Shown here one piece after another: positions 15,138 to 23,842 of a stretch of 52,992 bases of DNA. Where the stretch lies: assembly GCA_017438745.1 (NCBI GenBank), contig JAFRUS010000050.1:1-52992 (forward strand), given 5' to 3'. The position numbers and the translations under genes are program-made. Source of the DNA: Oscillospiraceae bacterium. Its GTDB lineage: Bacteria; Bacillota; Clostridia; Oscillospirales; Ruminococcaceae. Below the pieces are notes generated by a model. It did no database searches. It was given only the letters and a program-made list of their open reading frames with translations, and had not been told where the DNA came from. How positions within the stretch are numbered: position 1 is the first letter of the stretch; each line of letters begins with the position of its first letter.

Positions 15138-16679
15138 TTATTTCTTACCTTTAAGAATTCCGAGAATACCACGTCTTAAAAGTGAACCACCGGTGGAGAT
15201 AAGCTGTGATTCGATCTTTGCCTTTCTTCTGTCGGCCTTCTTCTGATCAGCTTCTTTCTTCTTTTCAGCTTCACGCTCAGCCTTCTTCTGAGCGGCTTCA
15301 GCAGCCTTTTCCTGTTCTTTTCTCATCTTTTCCAGTTCAGCCTCAAGCGCCTCCTTTTCCTTGCGGAGAGCTTCAGCCTCAGCTTCTGCAGCGTTCTGTT
15401 TTTCAAGAACTTCATAAGCACTTTCGTTGTCTACGTAGTTATCGTACTTTCCGGCAACAGGTGAATCAGAAATGCAGCGTGAACGTGTGTTTTCACTGCA
15501 CGGACCCATAAGGCTTTCCGGACAGATGATAGCTGTTTTCTGAACTACCTGCGGTGAACCGTCTTCATCGAGGAATGAAGTAAGTGCATGGCCTGTACCG
15601 AGTTCAAGAATAGCATCTTCTGTTTTGAAGTCAGGATTTGTACGGAATGACTGTGCTGCAGCTTTTACTGCCTTCTGTTCAGCAGGTGTATATGCGCGGA
15701 GAGCGTGCTGAACACGGTTTGAAAGCTGTGCAAGTACCTGATCAGGTATATCGGCAGGAGACTGTGTTACAAAGTAAATGCCGACACCCTTTGAACGGAT
15801 GAGCTTTACTGTCTGTTCAATTGAATCAACAAGCGCCTTAGGCGTGTTCTTGAACAGGATGTGTGCTTCGTCAAAGAACAATACGATTTTTGGCTTTTCT
15901 CCGTCACCGGCTTCTGGAAGTACCTCAAACATTTCAGCCATCATCCAGAGAAGGAAGGTAGCATAGATACGTGGTGAACGTATAACGTCAACGCAGTGGA
16001 GAATATTGATGATACCGCGTCCGTCATTTGCGCATCTTATCCAGTCACGGATGTCGAGAGCAGGTTCACCGAAGAAATCATTTCCGCCTTCATTTTCAAG
16101 AGGAATGATCGCTCTGGTGATAGCACCGATACTCTGTGATGCAATGTTGCCGTATGTGGTTGTATATTCAGTACGGTGTTCAGATACATAGTTAAGAACA
16201 GCACGCAGATCCTTAAGATCGATTATTTTAAGTCCCTTGTCGTCAGCTATTCTGAATACAGTCATGAGTACGCCTGCCTGAACATCAGAAAGCTCCATGA
16301 GCTGAGCAAGAAGGGAAGGACCAACGTCAGAAACAGTTGCACGGACAGGATGACCGCCCTTTGAGTAGATATCATAGAATACAGTCGGATATGAACGGTA
16401 ACTGAAATTTTCTTTTATTCCGAACTTTTCAATTCTTTTCTGCATTCCTTCATTGTCGACACCCGGTTCAGCAAGACCTGAAACATCTCCCTTGATGTCA
16501 CAGAGCAGAACAGGAACGCCTGCTGCAGAGAATGATTCAGCCATTACCTTCATTGTGATAGTTTTACCGGTACCGCTGGCACCAGCAATAAGTCCGTGTC
16601 TGTTGCATTGGGAAAGATTCATGTAAACGCGTTCGCCGTTTTCTGAAAGTCCCATGTAAATATTATTGTTTTCAAACAT
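15138..16679 (-). CDS. HerA/YjgR-like (DUF853) ATPase
   Basis: 513 residues. The N terminus (GLSENGERVYMNLSQCNRHGL) is the short beta-barrel of DUF853 proteins, followed by Walker A GASGTGKT (about 34-41) and Walker B IVLFFDEAHILF (about 268-279). LSNRVQHALRAYTP is the conserved arginine-containing region. The last 90 residues are a charged coiled coil rich in Ala, Glu and Lys. HerA-class proteins are hexameric DNA translocases, some in DNA end resection; the role of the YjgR branch is not established. No NurA-like nuclease is adjacent. It follows the lipoprotein gene on the same strand. Ribosome site GGGAG. Confidence 0.9.
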   Translation of the reverse strand: MFENNNIYMGLSENGERVYMNLSQCNRHGLIAGASGTGKTITMKVMAESFSAAGVPVLLCDIKGDVSGLAEPGVDNEGMQKRIEKFGIKENFSYRSYPTVFYDIYSKGGHPVRATVSDVGPSLLAQLMELSDVQAGVLMTVFRIADDKGLKIIDLKDLRAVLNYVSEHRTEYTTTYGNIASQSIGAITRAIIPLENEGGNDFFGEPALDIRDWIRCANDGRGIINILHCVDVIRSPRIYATFLLWMMAEMFEVLPEAGDGEKPKIVLFFDEAHILFKNTPKALVDSIEQTVKLIRSKGVGIYFVTQSPADIPDQVLAQLSNRVQHALRAYTPAEQKAVKAAAQSFRTNPDFKTEDAILELGTGHALTSFLDEDGSPQVVQKTAIICPESLMGPCSENTRSRCISDSPVAGKYDNYVDNESAYEVLEKQNAAEAEAEALRKEKEALEAELEKMRKEQEKAAEAAQKKAEREAEKKKEADQKKADRRKAKIESQLISTGGSLLRRGILGILKGKK

Positions 16680-16711
16680 ATCTTTTTTTCTCCCGTGGAT
16701 TTTATTTATTG

Positions 16712-16742
16712 TTCACATACGGTTTAGGCTCCGTATAGTGAA
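16712..16742 (-). terminator. Hairpin between the lipoprotein and ATPase genes
   Basis: TTCACATACGG (16712-16722) pairs with CCGTATAGTGAA (16731-16742) with small bulges. It may end the lipoprotein transcript; the minus-strand exit is A/T rich (AACAATAAATAAAA) rather than a clean T-run. Confidence 0.45.
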
Positions 16743-16766
16743 GATATATGAACAAGTGAATGTTCA

Positions 16767-17882
16767 TTATTTTATCTTTGTGATGCATCCTTCATCAACA
16801 TTGACTGCACCTGTGCAGTTTGCTTTTTTACCTTCAAACTTGGCAGAAATACTGCAGTTATTAACTGTGATCTCTGAAATAGCCTGTATAACGTCATCAC
16901 CGGCATTTACATTGATGTTACCGCCTGTTACTAAAACAACACCCTTTCCGGCTTCAGATTCGTTGGTTGCCTTTATAGCATCTCGTGATGCGTTTATTGT
17001 TATCTGACCGGCTTCGATTGCGACTTTGTCCTTGCCTACAAGACCGTTGTTAGGTGAGTTTGCTTCAAGTGTGCCGCCTGTGACTTTCAGAGTATTCTTG
17101 CTCTGGACAGCGTTTTTAACATTGCCGTAAACCTTTATAACACCATCACCCTTGAGCGTGATGTCTTCCTTGCTGTAGATACATGCTTCGGATGAACCGC
17201 CGTCTGAAAGTGTGTTTTCAGTACCGCCTGCAGAAATGATCTTTACCTTGTCGGCAGTATCGACTCTTATTGCAGGGCCGTTTGAGCAGGAAATGTTTAC
17301 ACCTGCGAGTTCAATATCCACCTTGGCATCCTTAGGTGCAGCAACTATTATCGTTCCGTTTAATGAACCTGTAAGTTTGTAATTGCCTTCAGCCTTTATA
17401 GTTACTTCAGAACCGTTTATTGAAACATTTGACGATGAACATTCAGCGGAATCTCCTTTAAGTTCAATTGCAGCATCGCCGCTTTCCGGGGCCGGTTCAG
17501 GCTCTGGTTCAGGATCAGCCGGTTTTTCAGTATTGTTTTCCTGTGATGAATTTCCGTTATCTGACTGACCGCCTTCCGGTGACGGTGAAGGCGAAGCTTC
17601 AGCCTTTGTTTCTGCAGATGTTACGGCGTTTTCAGTTTCCGATACAGAAACTGATGTTTCTGCAGAAGATACTTCAGTTTCAGAAACACTTGTACTTTCA
17701 GTGCTTTCCGCTGTTTCTGATACCGTTGTTACTTCGGAGGTTTCAGAAACTTCAGTTACACTGGCAGGTGCTTCAGTCTGAACTGTACTGTCAGCAGCTT
17801 CGTTATCCTGAGTGCTGCATGATGCAAGAAGGGAAGCAGTGCAGATTAATGCGATCATGCATGCTATATTTTTGTTTTTCAT
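16767..17882 (-). CDS. Lipoprotein with DUF4353 carbohydrate-binding-type beta-helix domain
   Basis: 371 residues. The N terminus has a lipobox, LLASC, at about residues 18-22, so the mature protein should be anchored to the outer face of the membrane. A long Ser/Thr/Glu-rich tract (25-110) and a Pro-Glu spacer (PEPEPEPAPE) lead to a repetitive beta domain (140-371). This domain has stacked motifs such as AIRVDTADKVKIISAGG and GVVLVTGGNINVNAGDD, which is the DUF4353 pattern. The family is annotated as carbohydrate-binding, but experimental proof is thin. The C terminus is shorter than in many members. Confidence 0.82.
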   Translation of the reverse strand: MKNKNIACMIALICTASLLASCSTQDNEAADSTVQTEAPASVTEVSETSEVTTVSETAESTESTSVSETEVSSAETSVSVSETENAVTSAETKAEASPSPSPEGGQSDNGNSSQENNTEKPADPEPEPEPAPESGDAAIELKGDSAECSSSNVSINGSEVTIKAEGNYKLTGSLNGTIIVAAPKDAKVDIELAGVNISCSNGPAIRVDTADKVKIISAGGTENTLSDGGSSEACIYSKEDITLKGDGVIKVYGNVKNAVQSKNTLKVTGGTLEANSPNNGLVGKDKVAIEAGQITINASRDAIKATNESEAGKGVVLVTGGNINVNAGDDVIQAISEITVNNCSISAKFEGKKANCTGAVNVDEGCITKIK

Positions 17883-17946
17883 ATTAAATCCGCCTTTCCT
17901 TATATATATCTTTAATTATAATCGAAATACCGAAAATATGCAATAC

Positions 17947-17991
17947 AAAAAAGCAAAGAAGCTGTTTTCATGTGAAAAACAGCTTCTTTGC
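17947..17991 (-). terminator. Terminator of the XRE-alaA gene
   Basis: 17953-17969 pairs with 17974-17991 over 17 bp with one bulge. On the minus strand it is followed by six T residues (17952-17947). Confidence 0.88.
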
Positions 17992-18025
17992 CTGAAAGGT
18001 TATATAACTTGAGAAATACTGATTA

Positions 18026-19525
18026 TTACTGTTGTCTGTATGTCGATAAGAAATCGCCGAGTTTCTGGCTTGCTTCTTCAAGAACTTCGATTCTCGGGAG
18101 ATAAACAACTCTGAAGTGGTCAGGCTGTCCCCAGTTGAATCCGCTTCCGTGGATTATAAGGATGTGCTTTTCACGGAGAAGATCAAGTGCAAACTGTTCA
18201 TCGTTTGTGATATTGAACTTCTGAACATCTATTTTAGGGAAGATGTAGAAAGCAGCCTTAGGCTTCACAGCTGAGATACCAGGAATATCGTTGAGTGCCT
18301 TGTAGATGAAGTCACGCTGTTCGTAAATTCGTCCGCCCGGCTTGATGTAGCTTTCAACGCTCTGGTATCCGCCGAGAGATGTCTGAACGATGGACTGTGC
18401 AGGAACGTTTGAACAAAGTCTCATGTTTGAGAGCATGTTGAGACCCTGAATGTAGTCAGCAGCGATCTTCTTGTTGCCGCTGAGAACCATCCATCCGATT
18501 CTGTAGCCAGCGATCATGTGTGACTTCGAAAGTCCGCTGAATGTAACGCAGAAAAGATCAGGAGCGAGTGAAGCGATTGATACGTGCTTTTCGCCGTCCA
18601 TGATGAGTCTGTCATATATTTCATCTGAGAAGAGAATGAGCTGGTTTTCTCTTGCAAGTTCAACGATCTGTTCAAGGAGTTCCTTCGGATAAAGAGCACC
18701 TGTCGGGTTGTTAGGATTGATGATTACAATCGCCTTGGTTTTTGAAGTGATCTTGCTCTTCATATCTTCAATGTCCGGATACCAGTCAGACTGTTCGTCA
18801 CAGATGTAGTGAACAGCCTTGCCGCCTGCAAGAGTTACACAGGCAGTCCAGAGAGGATAGTCAGGTGAAGGAACGAGAACTTCATCACCGTTATCGAGAA
18901 GTGCCTGCATTGAAAGGTTGATAAGTTCACTTACTCCGTTTCCTGTATAGATGTCATCTATAGTTACGCCTTCGATGTTCTTGTTCTGATAATACTGCAT
19001 TACAGCTTTTCTTGCAGAGAAAAGTCCCTTTGAATCTGAATATCCTTCGCACTGTGTAAGCTGTGACTGCATGTCATATATAACTTCATCAGGAGCCTTG
19101 AAACCGAAAGGAGCAGGATTTCCTATGTTGAGTTTGAGTACCTGTGTGCCTGACTTCTCCATTCTTGCTGCTTCGTCAACGACCGGACCTCTTACGTCGT
19201 AGAGTACATTTTCAAGCTTTGATGATTTACCGAATGTTTTCATTTTGGTTCCCCCTGTAGTTTTCTTATCAGGTTCGGCAGGCTTTATTACTGCTGTATC
19301 TGATTTATCGTTTCCTTTAAGCCATTCAGGATCAGTATCAAGGACTTCCGCGAGGAAGTTTATTATATTTTCACGCGGAACTGTTTTACCGCTTACGTAC
19401 TGGCTGATGTGACTTTTTCCGAGTTTGATACCGCTTTTTTCCGCGGCTTTCAAAAGATCGATCTGTCTGAGAGAACGTTCTTTCATTTTCTCTTTCAGAC
19501 GTTCTGAAAAAAGATTATCGCTCAT
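18026..19525 (-). CDS. alaA: XRE helix-turn-helix fused to alanine transaminase (AlaA-type)
   Basis: 499 residues. Residues 1-70 are a Cro/CI-type helix-turn-helix (RQIDLLKAAEKSGIKLGKSH, then ISQYVSGKTVPRENIINFLA). Residues 95-499 align along the whole length with AlaA, a PLP aminotransferase making alanine from pyruvate and glutamate: LKLNIGNPAPFGF, NPNNPTGA, the SDEIYD aspartate, the PLP lysine in SGLSKSH and GYRIGW. At Met95 (19243) there is a perfectly placed GGGGG ribosome site, so a 405-residue enzyme without the HTH, the normal AlaA length, can probably be made too. This fusion differs from MocR proteins, which have a GntR head. Four ATTGAACT boxes sit at its promoter. Autoregulation is inferred. 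Confidence 0.92.
   Translation of the reverse strand: MSDNLFSERLKEKMKERSLRQIDLLKAAEKSGIKLGKSHISQYVSGKTVPRENIINFLAEVLDTDPEWLKGNDKSDTAVIKPAEPDKKTTGGTKMKTFGKSSKLENVLYDVRGPVVDEAARMEKSGTQVLKLNIGNPAPFGFKAPDEVIYDMQSQLTQCEGYSDSKGLFSARKAVMQYYQNKNIEGVTIDDIYTGNGVSELINLSMQALLDNGDEVLVPSPDYPLWTACVTLAGGKAVHYICDEQSDWYPDIEDMKSKITSKTKAIVIINPNNPTGALYPKELLEQIVELARENQLILFSDEIYDRLIMDGEKHVSIASLAPDLFCVTFSGLSKSHMIAGYRIGWMVLSGNKKIAADYIQGLNMLSNMRLCSNVPAQSIVQTSLGGYQSVESYIKPGGRIYEQRDFIYKALNDIPGISAVKPKAAFYIFPKIDVQKFNITNDEQFALDLLREKHILIIHGSGFNWGQPDHFRVVYLPRIEVLEEASQKLGDFLSTYRQQ
19241..19255 (-). promoter_or_regulatory. Internal ribosome binding site and start in the XRE-alaA gene
   Basis: On the minus strand GGGGG (19255-19251), seven bases (AACCAAA), then ATG (19243-19241). 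It is in frame, encodes Gly-Gly within the linker, and begins the canonical AlaA sequence (MKTFGKSSKLEN). Confidence 0.75.
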
Positions 19526-19547
19526 AAAAATTACCTTTCAATAGAAA

Positions 19548-19629
19548 AGTTCAATTTCAAACACCCGAAGTTCAATTTCGAGTTCAATCTCTGAATTCTA
19601 TTATAACACCTGTTATAGAAAAGTTCAAT
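19548..19629 (-). promoter_or_regulatory. Promoter of XRE-alaA with four ATTGAACT operator-like boxes
   Basis: Minus-strand TTGAAC (19628-19623), 17-bp spacer, TATAAT (19605-19600). ATTGAACT occurs four times, all in the same orientation, at 19622-19629 (covering the -35), 19581-19588, 19569-19576 and 19548-19555. The first and last are part of identical 15-bp repeats. The three others lie just downstream of the start of transcription, an arrangement suited to repression. Confidence 0.8.
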
Positions 19630-19660
19630 ACCATTTTCGAAAAAAATAAATTTTTATTTC

Positions 19661-19689
19661 TTGTTATTTATATATTATAGTGTTATAAT
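19661..19689 (+). promoter_or_regulatory. Promoter of the adenosine deaminase operon
   Basis: TTGTTA (19661-19666), 17-bp spacer, TATAAT (19684-19689). It is divergent from the XRE-alaA promoter, about 35 bp from the nearest operator box. Confidence 0.7.
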
Positions 19690-19725
19690 ATAGTATGTGA
19701 TTATACTGGACGGAGGGGAATAACT

Positions 19726-20748
19726 ATGGATATATGCACTTTTATTGACTCATTAAACTGCCTTACGGATCTTCATCTTCATCTGGACGGTTCGGTTTCA
19801 GTGGCTTCGGCACGACGTCTTGCAGAGATCGAAAACGTATCTTTGCCTGATGACGACGATGAATTAAAAGATCTGCTGATGGTTTCAGAGGACTGTGCTG
19901 ATCTTAACGAATACCTTGAACGTTTTTCACTTCCGGTGTCTCTGATGCAGTCGGAGGAAAGTCTTAAAACGGCAGCGGAGGATCTTTGCAATACTCTTTC
20001 AGATAAAGGTCTCATGTATGCCGAGATCCGTTTTGCACCGCAGAAGCACTGTGGGAAGGGGCTTACCCAGAAAGAAGTCGTTAAGGCTGTTCTTGAAGGA
20101 ATAAAAGCATCCGGATTCGATGCCGGACTGATTCTCTGCTGTATGCGTGACGGTGCGGATAACCGTGCTGAAAATCTCGAAACTGTAAGACTTTCTTCAG
20201 AATTTAAGAACAATGGTGTGTGTGCCTGTGATCTGGCCGGTGCAGAAGCTCTGTTTCCGAATGAGAACTATATTTATGTTTTCGAAGAAGCAAAGCGGCT
20301 TGGTGTAAGACTTACAGTTCACTCAGGCGAGGCACTTGGTGCAGACAGCGTAAGGATCGCACTTGAAAACGGTGCGGATCGTATAGGACACGGTGTTCGT
20401 TCTGAAGAGGAAGAAGCGGTAGTCGGTCTTCTGAGGGAAATGGATATTCCGCTTGAGATATGTCCGACGAGCAATATTAATACCTGTGTGGTTAAGAGTA
20501 TTTCTGAACTTCCTGTGAAGAAATTCATGGAGCAGGGAATAAGGGTCACAGTAAACACTGACAATATGAGCGTATCATCCACTGATATAAAAAATGAACT
20601 GAAGAAAACAGTTAAAGCATTTGGATTTGGTGTACCTGAACTTAAAACGCTGCTTGTAAATTCCGTAACAGCGTCATTTGCAAACGATACACTTAAAGAA
20701 AAATGCTTAAAGAAAATTGAAGATGAGTTTAAGAGGAGCGTTTTTTAA
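19726..20748 (+). CDS. add: Adenosine deaminase
   Basis: 340 residues, usual length. Catalytic and zinc residues are in place: LHLHLDG (His-x-His), HSGEA (His and Glu), IGHGVR and NTDN (the zinc Asp). It deaminates adenosine, and probably deoxyadenosine, to inosine in purine salvage. The normal NTDDP here reads NTDNM, a change of the second Asp to Asn; adenine or aminofutalosine deaminase activity is therefore an alternative. Ribosome site GGAGGGG. The stop shares one base with the next start, so the two genes are coupled. Confidence 0.88.
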   Translation: MDICTFIDSLNCLTDLHLHLDGSVSVASARRLAEIENVSLPDDDDELKDLLMVSEDCADLNEYLERFSLPVSLMQSEESLKTAAEDLCNTLSDKGLMYAEIRFAPQKHCGKGLTQKEVVKAVLEGIKASGFDAGLILCCMRDGADNRAENLETVRLSSEFKNNGVCACDLAGAEALFPNENYIYVFEEAKRLGVRLTVHSGEALGADSVRIALENGADRIGHGVRSEEEEAVVGLLREMDIPLEICPTSNINTCVVKSISELPVKKFMEQGIRVTVNTDNMSVSSTDIKNELKKTVKAFGFGVPELKTLLVNSVTASFANDTLKEKCLKKIEDEFKRSVF

Positions 20749-21545
20749 TGATAATCGATTCGCATGTACACATTTTTCCGGATAAAATAGCAGAGAAGGC
20801 CGTTGCAGGCATAGGCAAGTTCTACGACCTTCCGATGAGACACGACGGAAAGCTTGATACTGTTTTTGCAGAGGGCAGAAAAGCAGGAATTGATAAGTTT
20901 GTCATTCTTTCTGTTGCCACTGTTCCTGAACAGGTCGCAAGCATCAATAACTTCCTTGCTGAAAATGTAAGAAAGCACGGCGATAAGCTCATCGGTTTCT
21001 GTGCTATGCATCCTGATTTTCAGGGAATAGAAGCAGAACTCGAAAGAGCCCGTGAAATGGGGCTTGTTGGTATCAAACTTCATCCGGATTTCCAGCGTTT
21101 TGATATAGATGATGAAAAGGCTTTTGAAATCTACAGAGCTGCTGAGGGAAAAATGCCTGTACTGTTCCACACAGGTGATTACCGTACAGGATGGTCTAAG
21201 CCTGAGAAGATGGCAAAAGTAATGGATCTTTTCCCGAACCTTGACGTAATTGCTTCTCATTTCGGCGGCTGGTCAGAATGGGAAAGAACTCCTGAAGCAT
21301 ACAAGGGCAGAAATGTTTATGTTGATACATCAAGCTCACTCTACAAGCTTACCCCTGATGAAGTAAGATACATGGTTGATTCATTTGGTGCAGATCATAT
21401 TCTTTTTGGTACTGATTTTCCGATGTGGAATATGAGCGATGAACTTGAACTTTTTAATAAGCTTCCTCTTACAGCTGAGGAACGTGAACTAATTCTTCAT
21501 GAGAATATGGAGAATCTTCTTAAAAAGTACGGCAAGACCGTCTGA
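20748..21545 (+). CDS. Amidohydrolase-2 family metal-dependent hydrolase
   Basis: 265 residues. It begins with the metal-binding DSHVHIFP (residues 4-11), has GIKLHPDFQ, LFHTGDYR and IASHFGG (metal His), and ends with FGTDFP (catalytic Asp), the layout of the TIM-barrel amidohydrolase-2 family that includes ACMSD-type decarboxylases and many uncharacterised hydrolases. The substrate is unknown. It overlaps adenosine deaminase by one base, so a role in nucleoside or base catabolism is possible, but the family is too broad to say. Confidence 0.85.
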   Translation: MIIDSHVHIFPDKIAEKAVAGIGKFYDLPMRHDGKLDTVFAEGRKAGIDKFVILSVATVPEQVASINNFLAENVRKHGDKLIGFCAMHPDFQGIEAELERAREMGLVGIKLHPDFQRFDIDDEKAFEIYRAAEGKMPVLFHTGDYRTGWSKPEKMAKVMDLFPNLDVIASHFGGWSEWERTPEAYKGRNVYVDTSSSLYKLTPDEVRYMVDSFGADHILFGTDFPMWNMSDELELFNKLPLTAEERELILHENMENLLKKYGKTV

Positions 21546-21636
21546 GGGTATCAGGATAAACTTGATATTCGTTTTAAATAAGTTGAATCTTGCAGTACAG
21601 TTAAATTAGCGGTACTGTAGAATACAAAATAAAACT

Positions 21637-21684
21637 GCTCCGGCTAAACATGATAAATTCTGTTTAGCCGGAGCTTGTTCTTTA
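21637..21684. terminator. Bidirectional terminator between the amidohydrolase and folA
   Basis: A 14-bp perfect stem (21637-21650 with 21661-21674) and a 10-base loop. T-rich stretches on both exits (TTGTTCTTT to the right, AGTTTTATTTT to the left). Confidence 0.88.
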
Positions 21685-21710
21685 ATATCGTTCTGATCAG
21701 ATGATTATGA

Positions 21711-22202
21711 TCAGGGGTAATTCCTTACGTATTTTACAAACTGAAATTCGATTCCGTTACTGTCCATTATCTCTGAGGCACATTCAGTTTTCCATTCTGA
21801 AAGTTTATCGAAATCGGCAATGAAACTGTCAGCTTTTCCGTATGAAAATACTTTTGTGATGTATGCGGTGTCGCAGTATTTCAAAAGCTGTCTGTAAACA
21901 TTTGAACCGCCGATAACAAAAACATCGTTTTTCGGTGTGTTTTCCAGAAGTGAAAAAAGTTCAGTTAAGGAGTGAACTGTTTCTGTATCTTCAAACGAGA
22001 AGATTTCACTTCTTGTAAGTACGATATTCCTTCTTCCTGGCAGAGGCTTTATTCTCAATGACTCAAAAGTTTTTCGTCCCATGACCACGGTTTTTCCTTT
22101 TGTGGCATTTTTGAAAAACTCCATGTCTTCGGGTATGTTGAAAAGCAGTTTGCTGTTACGTCCGATACCCCATTCTCTGTCGGCACATGCTATAATTATC
22201 AT
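21711..22202 (-). CDS. folA: Dihydrofolate reductase
   Basis: 163 residues. It opens IIIACADREWGIGRNSKLLFNIPEDMEFFK, where the usual LPWHLP is LLFNIP and the active acidic residue is the PED Glu/Asp. VVMGRKTFESL (NADPH contact) and VFVIGGSNVYRQLL follow. It reduces dihydrofolate to tetrahydrofolate with NADPH. Last gene of the folate operon; its start overlaps the end of folBK by 4 bp. Confidence 0.94.
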   Translation of the reverse strand: MIIIACADREWGIGRNSKLLFNIPEDMEFFKNATKGKTVVMGRKTFESLRIKPLPGRRNIVLTRSEIFSFEDTETVHSLTELFSLLENTPKNDVFVIGGSNVYRQLLKYCDTAYITKVFSYGKADSFIADFDKLSEWKTECASEIMDSNGIEFQFVKYVRNYP

Positions 22203-23017
22203 GATTTTTTAAGATCTGCAAGCATAGCTAAAGCCGATTTGCCGAGAGCAGGGTTCATGGCGTACGGGTCAAGTTCTGCAAGAGGTTTCAGAACGAATTC
22301 TCTGTTGGCCATATCGATATGTGGAATGGTAAGCGTTTCGTCGTGCATTACCAGATCATCGAATAAAACGATATCCACATCAAGAGTTCTCGGACCCCAG
22401 TGAACAAGTCTTTTTCTGTCTGCATTCTGCTCAGCCTGTGAAGTAACTTCATGAAGTTCATGAGGAGAGTACAGAGTTTCAAGACTTACGCAGCAGTTTA
22501 TGAAACTGTCCTGATCAGTATTGCCGTATGGTTCAGTTTCAATAAACGATGATACTTTAACGTCACGGCAGCATTTGTCGGCCTTAATGAACTCTATCGC
22601 ATCGTTCAGATATTTTTCTCTGTCTCCCATATTTGAACCGAGGGAAAGAAATACCTTATGCCATTTTCTTTCCACAGTCACGCTTACATATTCAAGCGGA
22701 AGGAGAATAGGAGCCCACGGCTTTTTTACTTCAAGAACGATCTTATTAATTAGACTGTATTCGAGGAGTATAGCCGTTGCAAGTTTTTCTGCTGCTGTTT
22801 CTATAAGTTTGAAAGTATTTTTCTCCATTATGTTCTTTACAAGATGGCAGATTTCAGAATAGTTTACTGAGTCGTTTATGTCATCTGTAGTACCTGCTTT
22901 TCTTGTATCGAGATAGATGTCAGCTGAGATCAGAAACTTCTGACCCAGCACATTTTCCTCCTTGAGAACACCGTGGTTTGAGAATACTTCGAGATTTTTG
23001 ATTTTAATAATGTCCAT
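22199..23017 (-). CDS. folK: Bifunctional dihydroneopterin aldolase / HPPK (FolB-FolK)
   Basis: 272 residues. Residues 1-118 are FolB: LEVFSNHGVLKEENVLGQKF with the catalytic Glu, and LIETAAEKLATAIL. Residues 120-272 are FolK: FLSLGSNMGDREKYL, the ATP and pterin site GPRTLDVDIVLFDD, and IPHIDMANREFVLKPL. The protein cleaves dihydroneopterin and then transfers pyrophosphate from ATP to the hydroxymethyl product. The domain fusion is common in Firmicutes. It starts 3 bp after the end of folP. Confidence 0.95.
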   Translation of the reverse strand: MDIIKIKNLEVFSNHGVLKEENVLGQKFLISADIYLDTRKAGTTDDINDSVNYSEICHLVKNIMEKNTFKLIETAAEKLATAILLEYSLINKIVLEVKKPWAPILLPLEYVSVTVERKWHKVFLSLGSNMGDREKYLNDAIEFIKADKCCRDVKVSSFIETEPYGNTDQDSFINCCVSLETLYSPHELHEVTSQAEQNADRKRLVHWGPRTLDVDIVLFDDLVMHDETLTIPHIDMANREFVLKPLAELDPYAMNPALGKSALAMLADLKKS

Positions 23018-23020
23018 AGT

Positions 23021-23827
23021 TTAAATCTTTCCCATGATCTTTTCTGTCATTGTAATAGCACGCTTGTTTTCTTTTATATCATGAACACGTACGAACAGGC
23101 AGTTTTTCTGAACTGCAATTACTGTTGTAACAAGAGTACCTTCAACTCTCTGGTCAGACGGGAGATCAAGTGCCAGACCGATCATTGATTTTCTTGATGT
23201 GCCAAGAAGTATCGGAAGGCCGAGTTTGTCAAGGACTTCAAGGTGATTTGTAAGTTCAAGATTCTGTTCAAAGCTTTTTGCAAAACCGATTCCCGGATCA
23301 GTGAGAATGTTCTTTCGGTCTACACCGGCCTTTTCTGCAATGCTGATGCTTTCTGCCAGGTCGCTTACAACATCGTTTAAATAGTCATTGTATTCCGCAA
23401 CTTTTCTGTTGTGCATAAGACATACCTGAACACCGTATTTTGCAGCTACTGCTGCCATTTCTCCGTTGTCATATCTGAATCCCCAGATATCGTTTATAAG
23501 ATGAGCACCTGACTTAACAGCGGCTTCTGCTGTCTGATAGTGGTAGGTATCGATTGATATCGGTACATCAAAGTTTGCTTTTATCTTTTCAATTACCGGA
23601 CAGACCCTTTGGATCTCTTCTTCAGGAGTTATGTGAACATAACCCGGTCTTGTGGATTCACCGCCTATATCGATAATGTCGGCACCTTCTGCGATCATCT
23701 GCTCAGTATGCTTAAGCGCAGCATCAATGGAATTGAATTTCCCGCCGTCTGAGAATGAGTCAGGAGTCACATTAAGTATACCCATTATGTAGGTGTGTCC
23801 CTCAAAATTTTTGTTTCCGATAATCAT
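23021..23827 (-). CDS. folP: Dihydropteroate synthase
   Basis: 268 residues. Both signatures are present: MGILNVTPDSFSDGG (residues about 15-29) and DIIDIGGESTRPGY; SIDTYHY, the DPGIGFAK loop and GTSRKSMIG complete the active site. It joins p-aminobenzoate to the pterin pyrophosphate and is the sulfonamide target. Sits between the HD protein gene and folBK in one operon. Confidence 0.96.
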   Translation of the reverse strand: MIIGNKNFEGHTYIMGILNVTPDSFSDGGKFNSIDAALKHTEQMIAEGADIIDIGGESTRPGYVHITPEEEIQRVCPVIEKIKANFDVPISIDTYHYQTAEAAVKSGAHLINDIWGFRYDNGEMAAVAAKYGVQVCLMHNRKVAEYNDYLNDVVSDLAESISIAEKAGVDRKNILTDPGIGFAKSFEQNLELTNHLEVLDKLGLPILLGTSRKSMIGLALDLPSDQRVEGTLVTTVIAVQKNCLFVRVHDIKENKRAITMTEKIMGKI

Positions 23828-23842
23828 AGTGTTTGCACTTCC

